DNA of 45,469 nucleotides from a bacterium (GTDB lineage Bacteria; Acidobacteriota; HRBIN11; JAKEFK01): the NCBI GenBank assembly GCA_022616075.1, contig JAKEFK010000086.1, positions 1 to 45,469 of the forward strand, read 5' to 3'. The position numbers and the translations under genes were made by a program. Positions 15,381 through 22,108 of the stretch are shown piece by piece; positions within the stretch are counted from its first letter, which is position 1, and each line of letters begins with the position of its first letter. The notes under the pieces were generated by a model. That model saw nothing but the letters and a program-made list of their open reading frames with translations. It had not been told where the DNA came from and ran no database searches.

Positions 15381-16976
15381 CTACTGTATTCGAAGGCAAC
15401 GCGCGTCGACAACCTCCGCAATTTTTTTCAATTGCTGGACGACACTGTCCGGAAGTTCCCCATCGACGCTCACAATTCCCAGCGCATAGCTGCTTTCCGG
15501 TATTCTGCCAAGCTTCATCGAAGCAATATTGATGTGATTGTTGCCGAGTAAAGTCCCGATTTTACCTACCACTCCGGGCGTATCCTGATTCTTAAAGAAA
15601 AGCAGGTTGCCGAATGGACGGAAATCGATATAAACATCATTAATAGAAATCAGACGGATCAGGGTTTTTTCGAAAACTGTCCCTGTTACTTTTTGTTTGG
15701 CCCTGTCGGTTTCGAGCGTAATCGCTATCAAACTCGAAAACGTGTTATCCCGTTCGCTCACGGTAGAAGTCACTTCAATTCCCCTCTCTTTTGCAAGGCT
15801 CAATGAATTCACAATATTAACATTGCGGGAAAGAATGTGCTGCAGAACCCCTTTGCAGACAGCATGAATCATTGCTTCTTTGGACAGATGGGCCACTTCG
15901 CCCTTGAATTCGATACAAATTCTGTCAAATCCTCCTTCCGAGATCTGTGCAAGAAATGAGGCAAGGCGTTCACTCAAGAGAAGGAATGGTTCGTTGCGGG
16001 CGTACTCTTCTTTCGTCATGTTGAAGTAATTCACGGCATTCCTGACAGTTCCTTCCTTCAGAAAATCACGAATCTGCACCGCGATCTGATAGCCCACTTT
16101 TTCCTGCGCTTCCAGCGTGGAGGCGGCGAGGTGAGGAGTCAAGATTACTTTGGGATGCTGAATGAGCTTGATCAACGGTTCGCTGCGCGGAGGTTCTTCG
16201 CTGAATACATCCAGCGCCGCGCCCTGCACGGTTCCATTTTCGAGAGCTTCGTAAAGAGCCGCTTCATCCATCAATTCACCACGCGCGCAATTGATGATTT
16301 GAACTCCCGGCTTCATTTGCGCGAACCTTTCGCGATTCAAAAAGTGGATTGTCTCCGGGATGAGCGGCATATGCAGACTCAAAAAATCTGCGGTTCCCAA
16401 CAATTGCTGCAGATTCATCAGCTCCACATCCAGATCTTTGGCGACCCGTTCCGACACATAAGGATCGTAAACGATGATGCGTGTATTAAAGGCGTGCAAT
16501 CTTTTTACAACTTCTTTTCCGATGCGGCCGAATCCCAGGATTCCCACAATCTTATCTTCCAGCTCCTGACCTTCGTATTTCTTTTTCTCCCAGCGTCCCT
16601 GTTTCAGATCGTTGTGAGCAAAAGGAAGGTGCCGGCAGAGAGCCAGTAGCATGGCGACAGTATGATCGGCAACGGAAATCGTGTTGGCATCCGGCGCATT
16701 CATTACCAGAATTCCCCGCCGTGTTGCTTCCGCGAGATCAATGTTATCGACTCCTGTTCCCGCTCTTCCAATGACTCTCAACTGAGGCGCGTTCTCCAGG
16801 ATGTCCGCTGTGATCTTGCTTGCGCTCCGGATAATGAGCGCTTCAACACCTGAAATTTCCTTCCGCAGTTCCTCCGAAGTCATTTTGGAACGGACATCGG
16901 CGATCCAGGATTTCTCCTGTTTCAAAACTTCGAGTCCGGGTTCCGACAAGCCGTCCGGTATTAGGATTCGATGCAT
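15381..16976 (-). CDS. serA: D-3-phosphoglycerate dehydrogenase (long form with ACT domain)
   Basis: SerA oxidises 3-phosphoglycerate to 3-phosphohydroxypyruvate, the first step of serine synthesis. The 531-aa protein has the long-form layout: catalytic and NAD domains with VGILGFGRIGKEVVKRL, active-site Arg in INCARGELMDEAALYEALE, Glu in DVFSEEPP and His in TPHLAAST, then the intervening domain and a C-terminal ACT domain (about 455-531, NQDTPGVVGKIGTLLGNNHI) that usually gives serine feedback. I chose the ATG at 16976 over an upstream TTG because AGAGGT lies seven bases before it. It starts one base after the stop of the aminotransferase gene, so the two are one operon. Confidence 0.96.
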   Translation of the reverse strand: MHRILIPDGLSEPGLEVLKQEKSWIADVRSKMTSEELRKEISGVEALIIRSASKITADILENAPQLRVIGRAGTGVDNIDLAEATRRGILVMNAPDANTISVADHTVAMLLALCRHLPFAHNDLKQGRWEKKKYEGQELEDKIVGILGFGRIGKEVVKRLHAFNTRIIVYDPYVSERVAKDLDVELMNLQQLLGTADFLSLHMPLIPETIHFLNRERFAQMKPGVQIINCARGELMDEAALYEALENGTVQGAALDVFSEEPPRSEPLIKLIQHPKVILTPHLAASTLEAQEKVGYQIAVQIRDFLKEGTVRNAVNYFNMTKEEYARNEPFLLLSERLASFLAQISEGGFDRICIEFKGEVAHLSKEAMIHAVCKGVLQHILSRNVNIVNSLSLAKERGIEVTSTVSERDNTFSSLIAITLETDRAKQKVTGTVFEKTLIRLISINDVYIDFRPFGNLLFFKNQDTPGVVGKIGTLLGNNHINIASMKLGRIPESSYALGIVSVDGELPDSVVQQLKKIAEVVDARCLRIQ

Positions 16977-16977
16977 C

Positions 16978-18108
16978 TCACGCAACCTCTGAATAAACTT
17001 GCTGGAATGCCTGCAAGGAACTTCCCAGTGTGACCGGATGACCGTTCTCTTTTAATACGAATTCCAGGGCGCTCAACACACCAAGTAAATCAAAATGGTC
17101 CATATATCCCATATGGCTGATCCGAAAAACTTTTCCTTTCATATCGCCCTGACCACCGGCAAGGTGAATTCCAAATCGTTTTTTAAGCGCGGAAGTTACT
17201 TTGTCGGCGTCCTCGAATTTTACAGCAGTAAGCGCATTCGCGGGCGCTTTTGAAAAAAGATTCAACGATAACGCACACAAACCTGCCCTGGTTGCCCGGG
17301 CTCGATTTTCAGTTAGCTGAATCAATCGTTCCAATCCCACCTGTTCGATGGCCTTCAATGATTTCTGCAAAGACAGAATCAAAGAGGTCGCCGGAGTAAA
17401 TGGCGTTTGGCCTCCTTGATCCCAGGATTTACGCGCCGATCGAAGGTCAAAATAATACCGGGGAAGTTTTGAAGATTCAACTCGTTTCCAGGCATTTTCT
17501 GTGAGACCCAGGAAAGATAGACCTGGCGGAATCATTAACGCTTTTTGCGATCCACTCAGAAGCACGTCTATTCCCAATCTGGTGGAAAGCGGCATTGTCG
17601 CAAGCGCGGAAACTGCATCCACGATCAACAAAGCTTCAGAATTCCCCATCGCTTTTGCGATTTGTTCCACATCATTCTGCACACCCGTTGAACTCTCGCA
17701 AGCTTGAATGAATACGCCTTTGATGTCCGGATTCTTTCGAAGCAGGGCAGCAATTTCTTCTGAGCGCGCAGGATCACCGTAAACCGACTTTAAAATGTGA
17801 GTCGTCAATCCGAAACGCTGAGTCAGTTCAATCCAACGCTCACCGAATTTGCCGCAACTGGCTACGGCGACTTCTTCACCGGGCGAAAAGAAATTCGATA
17901 CGGCTGCCTCCATGGCGCCGGAACCGGAAGCCGCAAATAAAAAGAGATGGTCCGGTTCTCCGAGTACCCTCTTCAAGGAACCCATAACATCCCAAAGTAT
18001 TTCTTTGAATTCAGGAGTCCGATGATGGATGTTGGCCTCAAGAGCCGCTGCCAGGGCGGGAGGATATACGCTCACCGGTCCGGGAGTAAATAAACGATTT
18101 TTTATCAT
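16978..18108 (-). CDS. Class V aminotransferase, likely phosphoserine or serine-pyruvate/alanine-glyoxylate type
   Basis: This 376-aa PLP enzyme has the AGT/SPT-like layout: FTPGPVSVYPPALAA at the N-terminus, HHRTPEFKEIL, the cofactor loop AASGSGAMEAAVSN, the Asp that contacts the PLP ring in LLIVDAVSALA, and the Schiff-base lysine in LLSGSQKALMIPPGLSF. The ending FRISHMGYMDHFDLLGVLSAL is typical. Directly upstream of serA in one operon, it probably serves as the phosphoserine aminotransferase, a role documented for such AGT-like enzymes in some archaea and bacteria; serine-glyoxylate transamination is the alternative. A GAGGTT Shine-Dalgarno precedes the ATG. Confidence 0.9.
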   Translation of the reverse strand: MIKNRLFTPGPVSVYPPALAAALEANIHHRTPEFKEILWDVMGSLKRVLGEPDHLFLFAASGSGAMEAAVSNFFSPGEEVAVASCGKFGERWIELTQRFGLTTHILKSVYGDPARSEEIAALLRKNPDIKGVFIQACESSTGVQNDVEQIAKAMGNSEALLIVDAVSALATMPLSTRLGIDVLLSGSQKALMIPPGLSFLGLTENAWKRVESSKLPRYYFDLRSARKSWDQGGQTPFTPATSLILSLQKSLKAIEQVGLERLIQLTENRARATRAGLCALSLNLFSKAPANALTAVKFEDADKVTSALKKRFGIHLAGGQGDMKGKVFRISHMGYMDHFDLLGVLSALEFVLKENGHPVTLGSSLQAFQQVYSEVA

Positions 18109-18262
18109 AGTGAACCTCGAATAGTAAAATGCACCGGGTACTGATTATATTCATTTCCGAACAGGTTGTTGCCTGTCCGGCCTGCTATGGTAATATTAGT
18201 ATCTGCAGCACTAAAGGCGTAAGGGATTGGGAAATCAGGGGATTCCCAAATTGTTGATGTTA

Positions 18263-18292
18263 TTGACTTTATTTTTTTCACTATGCTAGACT
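18263..18292 (+). promoter_or_regulatory. Promoter upstream of the first DUF4388 gene
   Basis: TTGACT (18263-18268) and an extended -10, TG-C-TAGACT (TAGACT at 18287-18292), are separated by 18 bases. They lie in the 244-base divergent region between the aminotransferase and DUF4388 genes; nothing else convincing is seen in that region. Confidence 0.5.
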
Positions 18293-18352
18293 CACTTTTG
18301 ATTCTTAGACCGCCTTTCAAGGGTGTCCTTTCATTTGAGGCTTCAGATATAG

Positions 18353-19189
18353 ATGTCATTACAGGGCTCGCTTAAACACCTGCAACTCGCGGACGTCATT
18401 CAACTTATCAGCGTGTCAGGAAAAACAGGAATGTTCCATCTAAAGAAGGATGAGCATGTGGGTCTGATTTACCTCAAAGATGGAAACATCATACACGCCG
18501 AACTCGATGAAATTAAAGGAGAAGAGGCGGTGTATGAGCTGGCGATCTGGAATGATGGCGAATTCAATTTTGAACCGGATGTTGAGCCCAAAGTAAAAAC
18601 TGTCAGCAAAAGTAACACGAATTTGCTGATGGAAGCGGCGCGACGCCTGGATGAATGGCGCGTGCTTTCACGCAAGATTCCAAATCTGGAAATGATTCCG
18701 GAATTCATCGTGGATCAGGAATCGGACCGGGGTCAAATTCAACTGAATACACATGAGTGGTTGATCCTGTCAAAAATCACAGGCAAGTCCGATATTCGTA
18801 GCATTGCAAAAGCTTCAAACTTGCCGGTGTTCGATATTTGCAAAGTGCTTTACGGGCTAGTCACTCACGGACTTGTTGCGCTCAAAGAAGCTCCAGAGCC
18901 TTCTTCTGTACCCGCCGCCCCCGTTTCAACTTCTTCATCAGGGGTCAGCAAAGAAAATCTGTTGAGTCTACTCGAAAAAATAAAAAACATTTGCAACAAT
19001 ACGCTTGGCAAACAAGCAGAAGCCGTGGTGGACAAACAATATCAGAAAGCGAAATCTGATATTGAACATGGCGCGGGAATGGGTGCAATTCAGGAAGCGG
19101 TCACTCAGATTGCTAAAGCATCTCAGATTCTGAAAGGTCCCATCACGACAGAGGTGCTGCTGGATCAGCTCAAGACTCTAAAACTCTAA
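18353..19189 (+). CDS. DUF4388 (PATAN) domain protein
   Basis: This 278-aa protein begins with a DUF4388/PATAN domain: MSLQGSLKHLQLADVIQLIS, SGKTGMFHL, GLIYLKDGNIIHAELDEIKGEEAVYEL and WNDGEFNFEPD, the standard pattern. Residues 110-185 form a winged-helix-like segment (THEWLILSKITGKSDIRSIAKAS), followed by a Ser/Pro linker and a helical C-terminus. PATAN domains occur in regulators of gliding, secretion and cyclic-di-GMP-linked processes in Myxococcota, Cyanobacteria and Acidobacteriota; the exact role is unknown. It is monocistronic, divergent from the aminotransferase gene and convergent with hfq. Confidence 0.88.
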   Translation: MSLQGSLKHLQLADVIQLISVSGKTGMFHLKKDEHVGLIYLKDGNIIHAELDEIKGEEAVYELAIWNDGEFNFEPDVEPKVKTVSKSNTNLLMEAARRLDEWRVLSRKIPNLEMIPEFIVDQESDRGQIQLNTHEWLILSKITGKSDIRSIAKASNLPVFDICKVLYGLVTHGLVALKEAPEPSSVPAAPVSTSSSGVSKENLLSLLEKIKNICNNTLGKQAEAVVDKQYQKAKSDIEHGAGMGAIQEAVTQIAKASQILKGPITTEVLLDQLKTLKL

Positions 19190-19192
19190 TTT

Positions 19193-19258
19193 ATTGCATA
19201 TTGAATATTGCATATCGCATAGGAAAACATAATCTTTTTGCAATATTCAATATGCAAT
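19193..19258. repeat. Perfect 20-bp AT-rich inverted repeat between convergent genes
   Basis: ATTGCATATTGAATATTGCA (19193-19212) is exactly complementary to 19239-19258, with a 26-base spacer. It lies between the DUF4388 and hfq stops. It could form a long hairpin in either transcript, but no T-run follows. Confidence 0.8.
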
Positions 19259-19267
19259 ATTTCGATA

Positions 19268-19519
19268 CTACTCTCTAGGAGCTTCGCGCGGTTCTTTGCG
19301 GGGAGGAAGCCCGGCCCCGATCGTGGAGATCGCGTGTTTAAAAATCATGATATCTTGGCCATTACTGTCTAAAACAACGATAAAGCGGTCAAAACCTTTA
19401 ATTTTGCCGGAAAGCTTGTAGCCATTCATTAAATATACGGTGATCAATTGACGGTCTTTCTTAAGACCATATAGAAATTCATCTTGAAGATTCTGTAAGC
19501 CATTGCCGGCCTTTTCCAT
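19268..19519 (-). CDS. hfq: RNA chaperone Hfq
   Basis: Hfq is a hexameric Sm-like protein that pairs small RNAs with mRNAs. The 83-aa protein shows Sm1 (LQDEFLYGLKKDRQLITVYL, NGYKLSGKIKGFDRFIVVLD) and Sm2 with a KHAIST motif (MIFKHAISTI), the proximal-face signature normally YKHAIST. The tail is short and basic/acidic (PPRKEPREAPRE). It lies 15 bases after miaA, the miaA-hfq order also seen in Proteobacteria. A GGAGGG lies only about four bases before the ATG, a short spacing. Confidence 0.95.
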   Translation of the reverse strand: MEKAGNGLQNLQDEFLYGLKKDRQLITVYLMNGYKLSGKIKGFDRFIVVLDSNGQDIMIFKHAISTIGAGLPPRKEPREAPRE

Positions 19520-19534
19520 GAATCCCTCCAGGCT

Positions 19535-20515
19535 TTAGTTCCGATACCATTGTAATACAGAATCAATCATTTTGCGAAATGGCGCTGTCTCGGGGATCAG
19601 TTGAAAGTGATCCTGGTTTCGAAACCACGTGAGTTGTCTTTTTGCGTACTGTTTCGTTTTCATGATGACCGCTTCCTGACACTCGATCAAACTGGTTTCT
19701 CCGTGCAGGAATCGAAGAATTTCCTGATATCCGAGCGATTTTGCCGCCGGTAATTTTTCAAAATCAGGGTAACGGTCAATCAAATGTTTTACCTCATCGA
19801 TCCAACCCTGTTCAAACATCGTTTCCGTTCTCTTTACAATGTTTTGATGCAGTGCTTCCCTTCCCGGATAAACATAATACTTAAGCGCTTGATAGCGTTC
19901 GTCCTGATTCCGGGGAAGGTCAGAACGTCGAACGCCGGTTTGAAAAAAGATTTCGAGAGCTCGGATGATTCGATATATATCAGGAGGAGCGATTGCAGCA
20001 GCGGAAAGAGGATCGAATCTCATCAACATCCTGTGCAAAAATCGTTCGTGGTGCCGGTTTTGAATCCTGCGAAGTCGTGTTCGCAGTTGATCATTTCTTG
20101 CCGCCACAGGCCAGACTCCACGAAGGACAGCTTTCAGGTAAAATCCGGTACCGCCGACCAGAACCGGCAACCTTCCGTTAGAAATGATTTCGTGAATTAC
20201 CATGGAGGCCATTCGCTCATAGTCGGCCGCGGTAAAGGATTCCGTGGGATCCAGAAACCCGTATAAATGATGCGGATACTGTCTTAATTCCTGAGGGTCA
20301 GGCTGGCTTGTGCCAATGGAAAGATTCTTATAAATCTGCCGTGAGTCCGCATTGATGATCTCGCAGGGAATCTCTCGCGCGAGTTCCCACGCAATCTGGC
20401 TCTTGCCGGCGGCCGTTGGACCACCGATCAGAAGTATTTTATGCGCGTTTCTGTGATCGATTGAACTTACCTGATCCTTCGAGCCGGTGTTTCTCTTGCG
20501 CCTGCCAGATCGCAT
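19535..20515 (-). CDS. miaA: tRNA dimethylallyltransferase
   Basis: MiaA transfers a dimethylallyl group to A37 of tRNAs reading UNN codons. It uses DMAPP, the product of the MEP pathway to which IspD and IspF belong. The 326-aa protein shows the P-loop IGGPTAAGKSQIAWELA, INADSRQIYKNLSIGTSQP, HHLYGFLDP, VLVGGTGFYLKAVLRG and the C-terminal TKQYAKRQLTWFRNQ. The first 27 residues (MRSGRRKRNTGSK...) are an extension over the family and lie in a 77-base overlap with the upstream zinc-ribbon gene; the true start might be further in, but no standard start codon is available before the P-loop. Confidence 0.95.
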   Translation of the reverse strand: MRSGRRKRNTGSKDQVSSIDHRNAHKILLIGGPTAAGKSQIAWELAREIPCEIINADSRQIYKNLSIGTSQPDPQELRQYPHHLYGFLDPTESFTAADYERMASMVIHEIISNGRLPVLVGGTGFYLKAVLRGVWPVAARNDQLRTRLRRIQNRHHERFLHRMLMRFDPLSAAAIAPPDIYRIIRALEIFFQTGVRRSDLPRNQDERYQALKYYVYPGREALHQNIVKRTETMFEQGWIDEVKHLIDRYPDFEKLPAAKSLGYQEILRFLHGETSLIECQEAVIMKTKQYAKRQLTWFRNQDHFQLIPETAPFRKMIDSVLQWYRN

Positions 20516-20795
20516 CGCGCCGGTGATCGAAGCAATAGCTCTCTCCTTTGTCTATCTTTTTTCCGCATTTTTGACAACGAGCCTGATGCTGGCCGATGCC
20601 GGTTTTTCTTCCCATATAACGCAAAGTGTATCCTGCAATGATCAGGCATGCTGAAATTATAAGTATCACTTGGGTATGCCAGACATACTGCTGAATCAAA
20701 GCGGCATCGCCGTAACGATCTCTGATAAAGTAGTAGACAAGCCCAGCCGAAAAGCCAAACCAACCGAGGGACGAGAGAATTCCAGATATACCCAC
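20439..20795 (-). CDS. Small membrane protein with C-terminal zinc ribbon
   Basis: I do not recognise this 118-aa protein as a named family. It has two hydrophobic segments (about 4-24 and 38-62: GILSSLGWFGFSAGLVYYFI and VILIISACLIIAGYTL), then a zinc-binding pattern CQKCGKKIDKGESYCFDH and a basic tail. Two helices plus a cytoplasmic zinc ribbon is common in uncharacterised envelope or stress proteins. It starts at a GTG and overlaps miaA by 77 bases, so the two are probably co-transcribed. The long overlap makes the ends of both genes slightly uncertain. Confidence 0.65.
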   Translation of the reverse strand: MGISGILSSLGWFGFSAGLVYYFIRDRYGDAALIQQYVWHTQVILIISACLIIAGYTLRYMGRKTGIGQHQARCQKCGKKIDKGESYCFDHRRDAIWQAQEKHRLEGSGKFNRSQKRA

Positions 20796-20862
20796 CTTAC
20801 ACCCCGTAAAGCGTACGCGTTGCGCGTCTTCGCGTCCAGCGTCGCGGTAAGCTGATTCTATC

Positions 20863-20946
20863 TTAGTACTTCAGAAGAAAAACTACAAGCAGAAGCAGGC
20901 CAAGCAGGAACATGCCTGCAATCTGTTGACGCTGTGCGGTTGTCAT
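20863..20946 (-). CDS. 27-aa single-helix membrane microprotein (probable)
   Basis: An ATG at 20946 overlaps the stop of the second DUF4388 gene as ATGA and opens a 27-codon frame reading MTTAQRQQIAGMFLLG then LLLLVVFLLKY, ending in TAA. It has a short polar N-terminus with one Arg and a 16-residue hydrophobic stretch, as in many single-pass microproteins. The start/stop coupling to the upstream gene is the main support; conservation cannot be judged here. It might act with the DUF4388 protein or the neighbouring zinc-ribbon membrane protein. Confidence 0.5.
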   Translation of the reverse strand: MTTAQRQQIAGMFLLGLLLLVVFLLKY

Positions 20947-22046
20947 AGTTCCGGACGGATGTCCTTAAGTGTTTCAATCACGCGTGATTCGTGTTCAGGA
21001 CCAAGAGTTCGTTTCACGGCAAGAATGCTGGAATATAAGAATTCATTTAACGAACTGATCAACACATCTTTTTTGTTGTCACCACGAAACCATTCAAGAT
21101 TACCTTGAATTGCACCGCCATCCAGTGTGCCATCTTTTCTCATCGAAACATTCTTTAGAATAGAAGAGTTGGATTCTCTTATCTCCATCAGATATTTGTT
21201 CAACACATGCTCCGTGATCGGCCCAACCTCACGCATCATGTATCGATACAGATAGGAATACATTCGATTGTAATTTCCGATAATGCCTGAGGCTTCCTCC
21301 CTGGATAGCTCTCTTTGTTCCGGTGTTTCATTCATGCGGCTGCTCTGTACACTGATATAACCGATACTGAGCAACATGTAAAGCACCCTGATCGTTTCCA
21401 AATCCCCGATTTCGCTATCGCGGCAGATCTCTTGAAACGTGCGTTTTCCATCTACCAGTTCCAGCACATGCTTTTCAAAGGATTCAAGAGCGATTTGTTC
21501 TGACCGGGATGAATCTATTTGCACGAGAACAACTTTGCGAGAGGGAAACTTGTTTTGAAGGTCATCTACATTCTTGATTCGCCGGATGCCTTCCACGACC
21601 AGATCTGTGATATTTACATCCGCAGTTATGTTTTCGTGCGTGGGAAGATCTCCCTCTGCGAAGTAAAAAACTCCATCATGCCAGTTGAAAAGACTGTAAA
21701 CAATGTGGCGAATCTGTTTCTGCACACTCTCCCACAATTGTTTAGGCGTAATTGCGCCCATTTCGACAAGGATTCTTCCCTGGCGTTTTTTTAAAGTAAG
21801 CAAAGCAGCGGATTGCTGAAAGTGTTCCTTGTCAATCATTCCCCAGGAAAGTAGCAGGTCACCCAATCTCTCTTCCGGAAGGTTGCTCGATGCGAAAATA
21901 ACATTCCCCTCTTTGATATGAAGACTCTTTCTGATGCGGTCCTGACGGAACGTGAGGATCCCGGTCTTGCGGGAGCTTCGCACAAATTCCAGAATATCAG
22001 GAAGGCTGATCTCAGAAAGATCACCCTTAAAGCTTCGGCCAGTCAT
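20943..22046 (-). CDS. DUF4388 (PATAN) domain protein, second copy
   Basis: This 367-aa protein starts MTGRSFKGDLSEISLPDILE, a DUF4388 domain with RSSRKTGILTFRQD, LHIKEGNVIFASSN and NWHDGVFYFAEGDLP, interrupted near residues 60-105 by a segment on GDLLLSWGMIDKEHFQQ and GRILVEMGAITPKQLWE that resembles the GspE/PilB N-terminal helical module. The C-terminal half (about 190-367) is helical and unrecognised. The frame stays open to 22229, but that extension runs through a repeat and the spoIID-like gene, so the ATG at 22046 with GGGGAC upstream is chosen. It is unrelated in its second half to the DUF4388 protein at 18353. Role unknown; a link to pili, gliding or envelope regulation is a guess. 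Confidence 0.82.
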   Translation of the reverse strand: MTGRSFKGDLSEISLPDILEFVRSSRKTGILTFRQDRIRKSLHIKEGNVIFASSNLPEERLGDLLLSWGMIDKEHFQQSAALLTLKKRQGRILVEMGAITPKQLWESVQKQIRHIVYSLFNWHDGVFYFAEGDLPTHENITADVNITDLVVEGIRRIKNVDDLQNKFPSRKVVLVQIDSSRSEQIALESFEKHVLELVDGKRTFQEICRDSEIGDLETIRVLYMLLSIGYISVQSSRMNETPEQRELSREEASGIIGNYNRMYSYLYRYMMREVGPITEHVLNKYLMEIRESNSSILKNVSMRKDGTLDGGAIQGNLEWFRGDNKKDVLISSLNEFLYSSILAVKRTLGPEHESRVIETLKDIRPEL

Positions 22047-22078
22047 GAGATTGTCCCCAACGAATATAGTACAGCAAT

Positions 22079-22101
22079 GTAGCGCGGACGTCTCGTCCGC
22101 G
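22079..22101 (+). repeat. Single REP-like unit between spoIID-like and DUF4388 genes
   Basis: GTAG followed by the perfect hairpin CGCGGAC-GTCTC-GTCCGCG. It is one of the cleanest copies of the family and sits eight bases beyond the end of the spoIID-like gene. Confidence 0.85.
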
Positions 22102-22108
22102 CCTTTGC

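Noticed and set aside
18105-18359. An 84-codon minus-strand open frame upstream of the aminotransferase
   Set aside because: It lies in the divergent promoter region, has no protein-like pattern, and overlaps the DUF4388 start and its promoter.
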